Shown: positions 1 to 11,089 of the stretch, piece by piece
Numbering within the stretch: the first letter of the stretch is position 1
Layout: each line of letters starts with the position of its first letter
From: Lates calcarifer
Lineage: Eukaryota > Chordata > Actinopteri > Centropomidae
NCBI RefSeq assembly: GCF_001640805.2
Contig: NC_066853.1
Coordinates: forward strand, 21,971,742-22,035,741
DNA: 64,000 nucleotides
Direction: 5' to 3'
The notes under the pieces: generated by a model
The model's database searches: none
What the model saw: only the letters and a program-made list of their open reading frames with translations
Told to the model about the DNA's origin: nothing
Position numbers and translations under genes: made by a program

Positions 1-933
1 GATGATTAAAATAAGTGAGTCTTTGACTCAGGCTGCTGCACCAGACATAAAAAACTAGATGCATCTATCTGAGGCAGTAAAGAAGTGTGTGAGGGACAAA
101 AGACAAGAATGCTGTCTATGAAAAAGTCCTCTCTGAACAGAAATTGCAGCATTGGTCATTTATCAGTGGCCAGAGGAAGGCCAGTGGTAAGATTTTTAAA
201 TTTCCTCTTCTCCAGCTGTAGACTATGTAGACTGTGACTATGGACTAAAATGTACTGTTTTGATGCCTTTGATAAGAAGCAAAAGCAAAGAATCTCCTGA
301 GAGAGAGCTGGTGCTACTCAAAATTAAGATCACATTTCCCATAATCCCTTTTACTTTCTGCTCACTGTCTACAAAAATATGAAAGAAGTGACGAGTAATT
401 TCTCCACCAGTCTTTCACTGTTCTGCCATCTGCCATTTTGAGAAGTTCTCTTTGATCTGAAAAACGGCACCTTCCTCTTGTTTTGTGCCATCAACCTGGT
501 GAGATAGAAACGCAAATTCAGTTTACAGGCTTTAGAAGCCGACAGTCTTCATGCCAGTGGAAACTGTACTAATTTCTCAAAATGTGTTACAATTTTTTGA
601 TGGTAGTAATGTTACATTTAGCACCTTTTTATTTTTCATTCAGCGTATTTGTAACTCCCACATCTGATTACTGTCTTTTTGTGTGTCTCATGTTTGAGCT
701 GTGAGCCCTCAGTCAAGCGGATCTGACACAGAGGCCTATGGTGAAAATCACTCTGAGCACAGCTAGCACAGCCTGTTGCTGAGCTGAATGAAAAAAGCTG
801 AGATATCCTGCTGATGAAGCTTTGAAGGACAAATCCTCCACAGCAAACTTTATTCATCAGTTCACCATGCAGCCACAGCAGGCGAATCAATCTAACCATT
901 TCTGATGGCAGTTACTAGTGATTTCTCTTTGTA
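1..933. other. Non-coding stretch, nothing recognised
   Basis: AT-rich sequence with frequent stops in all frames. I see no splice-flanked open frame, no tandem repeat and no transposon end that I recognise. Short open frames here have no protein-like composition. Confidence 0.6.
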
Positions 934-1035
934 ATGTCCATTTCACCCTTTCTCCTCCACTTTTCCTCCCTTACTGTCAACATCTCAGTATGTTTTGGTC
1001 CATATCTCAGCTGTATATCTTTTTGTCTGTCTGAA

Positions 1036-1041
<6 letters not shown>

Positions 1042-1074
<33 letters not shown>

Positions 1075-1080
1075 TTTTTT
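1042..1080 (+). repeat. (CT)n microsatellite followed by T run
   Basis: About 12 CT units run directly into a run of about 15 T. Two overlapping short open frames across it are artefacts of the low-complexity sequence. Confidence 0.9.
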
Positions 1081-1139
1081 ACATTATTTCCTTTTTTATG
1101 CTGTCTTGCTTCACATCACTCCTTCTTTAATTCTGTCTA

Positions 1140-3600
1140 GCTCTGCCTTTTTATTTCCCACTCTGTATCCATCAGCCTTTGTCAACTGTTCCCTCTCCCA
1201 GCTGTTTTCTAGCCAGATATCCAGCCAGCCGTGTCCTGCCCACTCACCAGACCTGGCAAGGACACTTATTACACTTTAATTTGTTTTCCCAGAGTTCTGT
1301 GTGTATGTTTTAGTGTGTGTGACAGACACAGCAAAAAAGAGAACCAAAGAAAAAAGGCAGACACACTGAGATGAAATTGGAAATGGCCTCACAGCCTCTC
1401 AAGCCTGATTTAATTTCAGATTTAATGCACCATGCTGAGCTTTTTAGTGGTTGAAGCGAGCCTGAGGATGAGGATATCTGGTCGCCTATTAGAGGCCCCG
1501 TGGTTACAGTGACGGCAATATTACAAGTACTCTGATAGTAGAATATCTTGCTGCTCAGGGAGATCTACCACCATCTGTTGCTGGAGAAAGGTTCAACTTT
1601 GTAACATGTTTTTTCGTCACTGAACATATTGAAGATACTGCTTTGTAACACCTAGAAACAGGAGCCAGCTGTCCATGTGTCAAAAGGGTGACGATAGTAA
1701 ATGACAAAAACTGGGTCAAAATATATTCATCAATGACCTTTTTTCACTAGGTTTCCCCCCAAAAAATGTTTTAGGCCTGGCAGCTGTTCTAATAGTGTTA
1801 CTAAGGAAAAGGTGCTTGCCAGTTGTGCTTCATTGACCCAAGGCTGGGCTAACGTTATTGACTCAGTGGAACGTTAGCAGTCTCTTCCTCATCACCTCCA
1901 TTGTCTGTTTTTTGGCCTTCGTCTTTCCCCCCTTGACATTATCCCTAAATGTCACAAAGGAAGTATCTGTGTTGCTAACTGTTAGCTTGTTATGGTTGGA
2001 AGCGTCAAGTGTTGAATATCATGCTTTTTACAATGAGGGTGAAGAACACTGATTTCAGACCTGTTGTTTTCCTATAGAACGTTCATGTTTTAACCAACAC
2101 ATGTTGCTGGTGAGCTTTCCCACCATTTGTTTCCAACTGAACTAGCCCCACTATAACGGTAGTTTAAAAACCATTTTAAAATATTTCCCAATGCTTAGGT
2201 GCAATGGGGGGTCAGCTTGAGCTGCCAGGCTTGTAATACACTTTGGGAAACCCTTAGTCATACCTCCTTGTCACCAGATATTGGCTGTATTTTTCTCTTC
2301 CTGCTTTATGCTTGAAACACCAACAGTGCTGTAGCTGTACACTGGACATTTTCACAGTTCAGCAAGGATGGCTGATGAATGTGTGATGGCTTGGTAAGAG
2401 GAAATGAGAAAATCTTATTTTACATTATGAAAAGAAAGTAAATGCATCATCCTGTGATATAACATAATAATGAAATGAAATAATAACAAAGGGATGTTTT
2501 CCAGACACTTTCCAGGCTGTGTTAAGCAATTCAATATCAGGTGTTAAAACATACTAGAGACTTGGAGGAGAATTAACTGACTAATAATTAGAAAAATACA
2601 TTGTAAAGGATGAAGCTGTCAGACAGAGAAATGAGGATAAGGAAAACGAGAAGAGACACATGCACTCTGGAGAGTAATGCCTACGAAACAAGGCAAATAT
2701 GGCCAAGATGATGCTTCTCTTTAAGACTGAATATCTTCTTATAATGAAGCAATAATTTACCAAAACACACCAAAAAAAGTGAAATTACCTATTGAGAGTC
2801 TGACGTTTTGATTAAGAGAAGTTAAGTGCTTTCTCTTTTGCTTCAGTTACTTTTCTTACAACTGGGATGGATCACTTTAGGGTGCCAAAAGGGAGAGGGC
2901 AAATTCTTAGCAGTTTACTGGAATGTCCTCAAAAAAGACTCATTGTGAAAGGGATGACCGTTTCCATGTCTCTGCATAGTACCAGATAAGACAGATTTAT
3001 TTTGTTTAAACATACCCATACCAAACATGATATAGTATAGTGACAGTTTGGTGTAATGTAGTATAGCCCACCACAGCAGTAACATTGGCAACTTTAGACG
3101 GACAGTGCAGGCATGATTTAAATGTTACAAGCTTGGGCTATCATCCTCAGAATGAGAACATTATGCTTGTACAAATTAAAAATCCTCATCAGCACTAACC
3201 AGCCAGTTCCATGTAAAAACCCAGTGACAGGACTTAGTATCATTTACACAGTAATTATTGTCTTATTCAAAAACATGCAGTTAATCAACTGCTCAGGTGA
3301 TTTACAAGTTTGTGTTCCACATAGACAGGTGCAGTATATTTTAAATGCGCTATAAAACATGATTGATAATTTCACACTAAAAATTGTTTGGATAACATTG
3401 TTTTGTGTATACGTTCAGAAACTCTGTAAAAGCATTTTCCTCCAACTTATAATTGAATTCAGGGCACAAGAAGTCACTAATGTAATTTTATCATTTTTCC
3501 CTTATCTTTTGTTTCTCAGGTATTATGTGAGACATGAAATTTTTCTTCCTTGGATTAAAGAGGCAGTTTTTATCTCCCTTATTGCTGCTGCTGCTGTCTC
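1140..3600. other. Non-coding stretch, nothing recognised
   Basis: No gene or element that I can support. Copies of GCTAACGTTAGC-like words near 1,850-1,990 resemble words common in fish repeats, but the match is too short to call. The open frames here (60-83 codons) are phenylalanine, leucine and isoleucine rich, as expected from AT-rich non-coding DNA. Confidence 0.55.
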
Positions 3601-3619
3601 TTTACTTTAACGCTATTAG

Positions 3620-4040
3620 GTAAAAAAGAAATTGTGTAGAAGCAGCCCACTCTCTTCAATCTGCATACAAATAACATGTTACACTCAAAATGCGTGCAGT
3701 GTATACAACAAAGTCCAATTTTGCCCAATATGGTCAGGTGATACAACAATCCTTCTCATGTCCATATGACACATTTCAGATGATGTGTAAGGCGATTTTT
3801 GGCTTATTAGGAGAGACAGGTGTTTGGTGGATGCCAAGGGACTTTGTTGGAAAAAAGGTGAGCTTGCGCAAGTAGTAGTAGAGCACTGACCAAGATTAGC
3901 AACTTGACTTTTTGACTGTCATGTCAGGTGTTTTAGTGTGTTTTTACTGCAGCAATATTTTAACCCAAACCATGATCTTTCCATAGCCCTGGTCAGGTGG
4001 TTTTTGTGCCTAAACTTAACCATTTTAAACCAAACAACAT
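3620..4040. repeat. Probable teleost interspersed repeat fragment
   Basis: The part at about 3,955-4,035 (AACCCAAACCATGATCTTTC, then TTTTTGTGCCTAAACTTAACC) resembles a repeat I remember as widespread in fish genomes. The stretch just upstream (3,780-3,857) is open and has an AG before it and GTGAGC after it, so it looks like a 26-codon exon. It lies next to the repeat and is more likely part of it. The family is not identified and the boundaries are approximate. Confidence 0.4.
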
Positions 4041-4225
4041 GGAAAGGTTTGGTATGCACAAAATTTGAAAATGTATTATTTGTATGCAGGTTGATGGGTT
4101 GTGTAGAAGATAAAATGATTTTCCTATCCTGGACATTCCTGCTCTGCTCTACTCTCCTGAAACAGCAAGTGTGTCTGTGGGTGGGTGAATGACGATGTGT
4201 GTCTGCATGCCTCTCTCTTCATGAA

Positions 4226-4330
4226 TGTGTGTGTGTGTGTGTTTGTGTGTGAAGTCTTCACATTATGTGCTGAAGCTTTTTATTTTTGGATTGTTGATTG
4301 TGTATGTGTGAGAGAGAGAGAGACACACAC
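4226..4330 (+). repeat. (GT)n and (GA)n microsatellites
   Basis: About 12 GT units with one interruption at 4,226-4,250, then GA units at 4,310-4,322. The whole stretch to about 4,510 is TG-rich on the + strand. A cysteine/valine-rich open frame of 115 codons across it is an artefact of the TG repeats. Confidence 0.85.
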
Positions 4331-4899
4331 CTGTCTCTTTGTCTTTGTGTCCTTGTCACTGTGCTGTCAGTGTGTATACACATTTTTGTGTGGGAGCATT
4401 GAGTGTTGGGAATGGAGGTCGTATGCATATGTCTGTGAGCATTTGTGTGTGTTGACACTTAAGTCAATCTGCTGTATTTCTAATTGTGTGTTTGTGTCCA
4501 CAGGAGTTTGGATATGTCAGGTGTGCTGCTAATATGTGCATATCTCTGTGTTTCTTTGCACTGTGCAGGTTTGTGCTCTGTTTGTCTATGAATGCCTCCC
4601 TGATCAGACCTCCTCCATAAACAGTCGTTAAGTAATGGAAAAGAACAAACCGTATGATACTACACTACAACCTGAATTCACGTAACAAACACAAAAACAG
4701 CATTAATTGACGACATGATCTGATGCAGAGGAAAGCATGTAGCAAGGTTCTCACAGTGTTTAAATCCTGTATGAGTAGAATTTTAATGGGATTATTGTGT
4801 CTTTCATGATGTGATGTCACTTGAGTCAGTGTCAGTTGGGTCGGAAAACAACAAGTTTGAAAAGTTAAAAAACATCTATGCATGTGGAGTTTGAAAGAA

Positions 4900-5640
4900 G
4901 TGAGCTCACAAGACCACTGGAGCCCGATTCTCCGCTCAGCTCAAGGCTAGAAGCTCCAGGCTACATTAGCTGCTACAAGCAGCCTGAAGGCATCAAAGTT
5001 AGATAAGTATGGTATGTCTGGAGAAAAAAAAGTTTTGCCTAATCAGACTTTACCTAAGACTGAGTGACCGACAGAGTGGCCATTGTCTGAACCTCCTGTT
5101 AGTTTTGTTGCACTTGCTCAGGTGGTAGAGGCTACCAGTATGATCTGCTGCAAGTAGTTCAGAACTGAGTGATAGTCAGCAGCTCAAACTGCCAGAATCA
5201 GACCCAGCAAATTCAAGAGTAATGCTGAACTGTAGATCAGTTAAAAGACTCAGAAGTCACTAAAAACCACTGTTCATCTGTCACATTCAGCGAGGCAACT
5301 TTGAAAATATTGCGAATTCTAGGCAGAGTTTTACATGTTTGTTACAGTGACAGCACTTTCAGGTCTGGAAGCTAGGAATCATGAGAAATATCTAGACCGT
5401 TTAGCTGTATTTCAGTTCAGTGAGTGGGAGTATACTGTCAGAGCTCCAGTCAAACAATTTACAGGCTTTGTTTTCTGTACATGAAAAACCACTTAACCAC
5501 TTGGACTCAGAGCCCAAAGAATTAATTACCACTGGTGGCTGCAGAGGGCGCTGTTGCTTAGCCAAGTTACATTGTGTTGCTTTAATTTCAATTCTAAGAA
5601 AGTCATAGAATGAACATAGAATAGAACATTATTATCACTA
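4900..5640. other. Possible degenerate interspersed repeat
   Basis: The segment has words often seen in fish repeats, such as GGCTGCAGAGGGCGCTGTTG near 5,540, and an unusual GC-richer start near 4,920-4,990. I cannot define ends, terminal repeats or a family. It could also be ordinary unique non-coding sequence. Confidence 0.25.
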
Positions 5641-6226
5641 TTGGTAACATCTGGGTCTGTCCTACTACAAGTCAAAATGTCTGCTGTGAAAAGAGAGATG
5701 TAGAATGAAGATGTGCACATTGTTTCCGCATGGAAACAGAGGAAACATGATGGAATACAGGATATTCAAAGTGGTCATGGTTTGTTTCTTTACTACAAAA
5801 ACAACTTGTTAAAACTATTGACTGAGGTTTAAATAACTAAATAATAATTTAAATATAACAGTGTGTTCCTGTTGTGAAAATCAAGATAGATTTCCGCAAC
5901 AACAGCACATTCTTAAACCCCAGAAACATTAAAGCCTGTCACCACCCTGTATCTGATGCTTAAATGAATGGACATTGTTTATACATGATTTCTCTCTCCT
6001 CCTCCGCCTTGAAATGATTTAATGATAAACATGTTATTTATAGAGGAATCTCCCACCACTGCCTGTGCTCATTTACATAATCACCACAATAGCATGATCA
6101 CCCAGTGCTCACATGCCGAGACTCATGTGATACATCACATCATTTATCTGCATGGAAGCAGGAGAGCCACTGCTGCAGGCAAACCCTGTTCTGACTGTAT
6201 GTGTATGTATAATTTAATTCACTATG

Positions 6227-6260
6227 GTGTGTGTATGTGTGTGTGTGTGTATATATATAT
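6227..6260 (+). repeat. (GT)n-(AT)n compound microsatellite
   Basis: GT units with one A interruption are followed directly by five AT units. Confidence 0.9.
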
Positions 6261-6476
6261 TTCAGTACATTTCATGTACAAACCTACTATGTGTGATGTA
6301 AACCCTGTTTGGAGATATGCACTAATTACTTGACCCAAAAGCTATAGGTCAGTGACTGCAGTACAAAGACCGCAGAGCTTCTCTGTGTGCGTGCATGTCT
6401 ATGAGAGTATTTTATGAGATTTATAGTATAGAGAGGTTATTCTGGGGTCATCTAGCCAATTTGCTCTCTCTCCTTG

Positions 6477-6745
6477 TATGAGGTGTGATCTAAAAGCTCA
6501 CAGACTGCACCTATAACAAGCTAAAACTTGGCTATTTTGTCATGATGGAGCACCCCATTGCCACTGCGCCACAGTTCAGGTTTTTTGCACCAAATGTCCT
6601 CCTTCAGACACCTCAGAATGGCATTGATAGTCTGACCCTCTGGGATGACTTCACGATGCACAACCCCATGAACGAGTGTAACACGCCTTCCTTGTTCATG
6701 GAGACTGTGGGATCCTCCACTGCACAGACTGCTGTTTGTTCAAAT
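6477..6745 (-). mobile_element. Mariner-type transposon remnant, copy A
   Basis: The - strand encodes a recognisable piece of a mariner transposase catalytic domain. Reading from about 6,690 down to 6,536 there is the segment before the second catalytic Asp: a PEGQT motif (6,629-6,643), PELW (6,569-6,580) and LHHDK (6,536-6,547), where the family has HDN. Immediately after it the sequence jumps to the element end, GTGATC with TATGAG outside it near 6,477-6,490, so the third catalytic Asp region and the C-terminus are gone. The other end is not recognisable and the copy is probably truncated there. It cannot encode a working transposase. It is clearly homologous to copy B near 47 kb. The + strand open frame over the same bases is only an antisense shadow. 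Confidence 0.8.
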
Positions 6746-6799
6746 AAAATTTTTACAAGTGGCCCTTATGCTGCAGATTAGATCCAGAGTGCATAACAA

Positions 6800-8039
6800 A
6801 TTTTAGTAGTTATGACAGAATAAATCTTTGTTGAGGAGTTGTTCTACAGTCAGTCTGATACACTGACACTGTTTGAGCAACACCTTGGTCTTTCACTTCC
6901 TGCAATCATGGAGGATTTGATGGGTCACAATTTATATTACACACATTATTAAACCATGTGATTCCGTCTGAATACTGGGTTAGTGAGACTTAAATTAAAA
7001 CCTAATACAAATATTTACCAATTAAGTTTATTATACTGATTATGAATGCCAATTCTGTGCATGTTATCCTTTTTTTTAAAATCTGTCAGCAACATCTCAT
7101 ATAAAACACTCCTTATGTGTTATGTGAAAATAAGTGGACAAACCCTCTTTCAGTACAATATTTAAGTCTATGGATTGAGTTTGCAGAGACATATTAAACA
7201 CATTTCAGTAGAAAGGTCTCAGATTTATTATCTCAGATTATAGCAGGTTTATATAAATTTGACACCCGAAGAAATATAAAAACTACAGCCTGTGAACACA
7301 TTTACTGGGCAGCTCTGTAGAGCTGTGCCTAAAGGAATAAATGAAAATGATAAACAAGACAGAGCTGAATTAGTGCAACACAATATGACATGGACTTAAA
7401 ATTTTAAATAAAAGTAGATTATGAACCCACTGTAAAGCAAAATGACAAAGAGCACCAAAAAGCTGGTACTGTATATAAATGAGGAAGGAGGCAAAAACAG
7501 GTTAAAAAGGAGAGACTGTTGGCTGAAGTGAGAGGTGGAGGAGGAGGAGAAGAGGAGGTGTACAGTGTTGCGTGGCATTACAACCCAGACTCCACTCGAT
7601 GAACTCTGGGAGGTAGATTTAGCACAGTGTGTCTGTGTACAGGCAGACTGCCTGACTGATTGACTGACTGTATTTCCTGGCTGCTTGGTCAGCAGGCCTC
7701 AGCAGTCAGAGCAGAGCGTGAAACATCGCACACTGGCTAAGTAATTGGCCCTGCTCGATACTCTGATAAATGCCTCCCTCTCTGCTCTCCCCTCCAGCCC
7801 TCCTCTCTCCTAGAGGCTCCCAAACGCCCCTCTGCACTCCTGCTGTAGTTATTAGGTTAACTGAGGAGATGTCAAACTGTGGAGCCTGCTAAAATCCAAA
7901 TTTAGATATTAGACTGTCAGGTATTATAATGTATAATATGATGTCTAATATTAGAAAATGGGGAGATTATTGTTGAGGATGTGAGCCATGTGGGCTGCAG
8001 AACATCCTGTTATAGTCCTGTTAATCAATTTTCAATTTG
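6800..8039. other. Non-coding stretch with a small AT hairpin
   Basis: No gene seen. At 7,902-7,955 nested inverted repeats (ATATTAGAC with GTCTAATAT outside, TATTATA with TATAATA inside) could fold into a hairpin. A serine/phenylalanine-rich frame on the - strand at 7,396-7,578 is an artefact of a GA-rich stretch. Confidence 0.55.
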
Positions 8040-8680
8040 CTCTTTGTTTTTTCTCCTCTCCTCTCCTTCTTTCCCCTCAATTTCTTTTTTGACTTGACTC
8101 CACCCTTTCTTCATCTCTCCTTAATTTAATCCACCCTCTCTCTTTCATGTCCTCTCCTTTCTCCTCTCATTTTTCTTTTTTCCTTTCCTGTATTTCATCT
8201 TATTTCTTTTCCTTTTATCCTTTTATTTCCTTTTTGTTTCTGCTTTAATACCACCACTCCTCTCACCTTCCTCATCTCCTTTATTGCTTAACTCCTCTCA
8301 TTTTCATCATTTCTCCTCGTCTCTTTTCTCCCCCTTTGACTCCTCTTTTAAAACACATCCTCTAATTTCTATTAATTTATCAATTTCCCCTCCCTCATAT
8401 CCTCACTTCACCTCCTCTCTCTCCTGCTGTCCTCTTTCCTTTCCCTCTTTTCCTTCCCCTTTATTGCCTTCTCTCCCTCTTGTCGCTTTTAATTTCATCC
8501 TTCTCTTGTCCTCTTCAACCCATGCACCTCTCCTGTAATTTCATCCACCTCTCTTTTCGTTTCTTTCCTTCATTTCCATTTTTATTTTTTGTCTCCTTTT
8601 GACTTGCGCCCTCCATCTCTCCTCTCTTATTACTCCACTCCTCTCCTCTCCTCTCCTCTCCTAGGCGCATTTTCCCTCTC
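8040..8680 (+). repeat. Long polypyrimidine (C+T) tract upstream of CpG island
   Basis: Roughly 640 bases are dominated by C and T on the + strand, built from irregular CTCC, TTTC and CTCTT words and ending in a short CTCTC tandem array at 8,637-8,662. It stops just before the CpG-rich block. The serine/proline/leucine-rich open frames here have no other support and are compositional. Confidence 0.75.
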
Positions 8681-8741
8681 CCCATCCATCCGCGCCCCCG
8701 AGGACAAACCGCGCTCCTCGGCACCCCGCCCGGCCGCGCGC

Positions 8742-8744
<3 letters not shown>

Positions 8745-8775
<31 letters not shown>
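8745..8775 (+). repeat. (GT)n microsatellite in proposed 5'UTR
   Basis: About 15 uninterrupted GT units lie inside the CpG-rich block. Length variation here would fall within the proposed 5'UTR or core promoter. Confidence 0.9.
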
Positions 8776-8776
<1 letters not shown>

Positions 8777-8834
8777 TGAGGGACCGCGGGGAGGGGGAGC
8801 GCGAGTGTATGTGTGCAGTTTGAGTGTGTCGGGG

Positions 8835-8875
8835 CGAGAGAGAGAGAGAGAGCAAGAGAGAGAGGGAGAGAGAGT
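8835..8875 (+). repeat. (GA)n microsatellite in proposed 5'UTR
   Basis: GA units with CAA and GGG interruptions. GA/CT tracts near start sites are common in animal promoters. Confidence 0.85.
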
Positions 8876-9658
8876 CGAGCAGCGGGGACGGAGCGGCTGA
8901 GCGCAGCACCGAGGACAGTTTCTCTCTCTCAGTCTTTCACTCCAACATCTGATACTATGCTTACTGCTCCGAGTGCGGACTGGCACTAGAACAGAAGGTA
9001 AGAGACGTTTCCTTTACAGTTCTGCTCTGTTTGTGTACAGCGTGCGCGTGTTTGCACTTGTTCATGTGCGCTTGCAGAGCCCCATGCGGGCATCACTGGC
9101 TGCTGATTCTGGCCGTGTACGACCATGTGGAGCAGCTCTGCGTTGCCAAAAACTAGGCTTATTGGCGGAGAGTCTCCCCCCTAGAAGAGTTGTGTGATTA
9201 TATATGTTGTATATGTATGTCTGTTTACAAAGAATCTCCGCATTGACAGGCAAGTGTCATAATCTTTGGAATGATTTTTGATAGATTTACGAGCCTGGCT
9301 CGGCAGAAATCAGGATCATGTTTTCTTTTCCATCCCTGAAGCGTCTCTGTGCCCTGTATTACCCCTGAAGTTGTGTAGGAGCGTGAGTGAAATGCTAAAG
9401 ATGTTGCGGGGATTGTGAGAGATACACACAGACTACACGAAGCCTCCTGCCCGGCGCTTTCATCCAAAGTGCCTCCCGGTTTAATGAGCGTTCTGCCCTG
9501 CGTGGCCCCAGAGGGAGTCAGTGCAGCCTGGGAGCGCTGGGATCAACAACACTAACCGTGACATTTGTGTTGGAACTGCCTTTTGCATAGAAAAAGTTAA
9601 AACACGCATTTAAGAAAAAAAAAAAATCCGATTCTGATTTTTTTTTTAATTATTGCAG

Positions 9659-9673
9659 ACCTGACGATAACAG
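9659..9673 (+). other. Candidate 15-nt microexon
   Basis: TTTTTTTTAATTATTGCAG lies directly before ACCTGACGATAACAG, which is followed by GTGAGAC. The acceptor and donor are both good and sit 15 bases apart just downstream of the proposed first exon. Chance is a real possibility, and nothing in the content supports a function. Confidence 0.2.
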
Positions 9674-9699
9674 GTGAGACTATGGCATGTCCCCTAGAT

Positions 9700-10930
9700 G
9701 TTTACATTTGTGGTGGTGCTGTTCCATTGGTGAGACGACGTGAGGCTGTAGTAGTAATTCTCTGATGATACTGCGCCTCTTGGCTGCTGTGACTCTTGTC
9801 AAGGCAGCGGAAAGATACGCATGTCTTCTGGTTGAACTTTCAAAATAAAGCCATGCCGTTGGAAGGGTTTTGAGTGAAAATACAGGCGCTGTGGTGCATT
9901 TACAGATTGCAGTTTTTCTTTTTATATCGGTGGCTTTAATTGTTGTTGCAAGACATTTGTCCTCATCTCTATAATGAACCAAACTATATTAACCTATCGT
10001 GATATGATATTTTACTAAACACACAGAGTATGTGTTACATATAATGTCTGAGCTACATTTACGTTTCTTCTTAATGTGTGACAGAATTCTGTTTTGTCAT
10101 TATTCCTTTACGATTTTATCTTGAAAAGTTTCCGGTTTCCGCTTGTCTTTTTCTGTCAAACTTGACGCAGCAGAGTGGTCTGTCCGAGCAGAGCCTCTGT
10201 TCCGTTTCGGCTGGATATGTGTGTGTTTGTGTGTGTGTCTCCACCTTCAACGCCACTTCAATTCATTATGCCGCGATCACCTCCCCCTCTTATATTACCC
10301 ACCAGACTCAATGTTATATTTCAACGTTTTAATTGACCGAGCGACCCCTTCTTTAAAACGACTTAGGGGGTGCAGACACCGTTCATTAATGTTGCATAAC
10401 TGTGCGTCCCAACCGTTTTATCGACGGATACAGTTACAGATAGGAAAAAAAACCCATCTTAATTTCAGAGAGAATTCTGTACGACATTTGAAGAAAATAA
10501 AGAATAATACGCAAAACGGCCACTTCCATGCGTTTTTCATGCATCTACATGCATGCACGGAATATATGCATCTTACTCGGTAACATATCAACCAGAAGTG
10601 ATTTCTTCAATAATACGTCAGTGCAGTATTATAGACACAGAGTTTATTATATACCACATTGTGTGGTTTGTCTCAGTGTGGCCATTTCACATTTTTTTTC
10701 ATTCACATGATTTCAGCTCTATAAGCTTAAGGCAGATCTGCTGGGGACAGAGAAGGATGCACAGCACTTGGATTTAAAATATAACATAGTTTATGCAGTC
10801 AGTCTGAAGTCTGGCTCTAGTTTTAATGAGCGAGTTGGTTATAAGAGCCAGGCTGAAGCATGCAGGCTGTAGAGAAAGAAGAGAAGTGGGGATTCTCCTC
10901 CTGTGAACAGAAGCTGCAGCGGGGCTTCCC
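9700..10930. other. Non-coding stretch inside the proposed first intron
   Basis: No gene seen. Several ATGCAT words cluster at 10,530-10,570. Open frames of up to 146 codons (for example 10,143-10,583) lack splice context or protein-like composition. Confidence 0.5.
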
Positions 10931-10941
10931 TGGGCTTCTCC

Positions 10942-10950
<9 letters not shown>

Positions 10951-10981
<31 letters not shown>
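10951..10981 (+). repeat. (TC)n-(TG)n microsatellite
   Basis: About 11 TC units followed by four TG units. Confidence 0.9.
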
Positions 10982-11077
10982 CTCTGCAGTTTTTCTGGGA
11001 CTTCCCTTGCTTTCCCTGCACCAGCCATTAGCCCAGCCCCTTCCTCCATCCATCTCTATGTCTATAAGGCCACACAA

Positions 11078-11089
11078 CCCCCCCCCCCC
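11078..11089 (+). repeat. C12 homopolymer
   Basis: Twelve consecutive C after CACACAA. Long C runs are uncommon in the window and may be a sequencing or assembly weak point. Confidence 0.9.

Larger units (their letters stand above)
8690..8997 (+). other. Proposed non-coding first exon (5'UTR) ending at splice donor
   Basis: The stretch ends in AGAACAGAAG followed by GTAAGAGACG, a good U2-type donor at 8,997/8,998. It contains a (GT)n tract and a (GA)n tract typical of vertebrate 5'UTRs. Two ATGs open only very short frames: the ATG at 8,775 encodes 15 codons (MRDRGEG...) and the ATG at 8,957 encodes 10 codons (MLTAPSADWH) and stops at TAG 8,987. They would act as upstream ORFs, so the main start codon should lie in a later exon. 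The 5' end is arbitrary because no transcription start can be read from sequence. The gene is not identified. Overlapping frames of up to 118 codons on the - strand are rich in Thr-His or Leu-Ser repeats and are artefacts of the microsatellites. Confidence 0.5.
8660..9560. promoter_or_regulatory. CpG island with probable promoter
   Basis: CpG dinucleotides are rare in most of the window but dense here, especially at 8,685-8,745, 8,780-8,800, 8,830-8,915 and again at 9,040-9,180 and 9,450-9,540. Examples are CCGCGCCCCCGAGG, GCCCGGCCGCGCGC and GACCGCGGGGAGG. Such blocks usually mark promoters of vertebrate genes. I see no convincing TATA box, so this would be a CpG-type promoter with dispersed start sites. 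The direction is inferred from the + strand splice donor at 8,998. CpG depletion elsewhere makes this the best functional landmark in the window. Confidence 0.65.

Noticed and set aside
6542..6781. 79-codon frame on the + strand
   Set aside because: It is antisense to the mariner transposase remnant, whose conserved motifs are on the - strand.
8630..8986. 118-codon and 82-codon frames on the - strand over the CpG island
   Set aside because: They consist of Arg, Ser-Leu and Thr-His runs made by the GA and GT arrays and the GC-rich sequence, and no protein family is recognisable.
10143..10583. 146-codon open frame on the + strand near the proposed first exon
   Set aside because: No splice context, no domain, many Cys-Leu-His residues from a short GT stretch. 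It probably arises because the region is locally less AT-rich.
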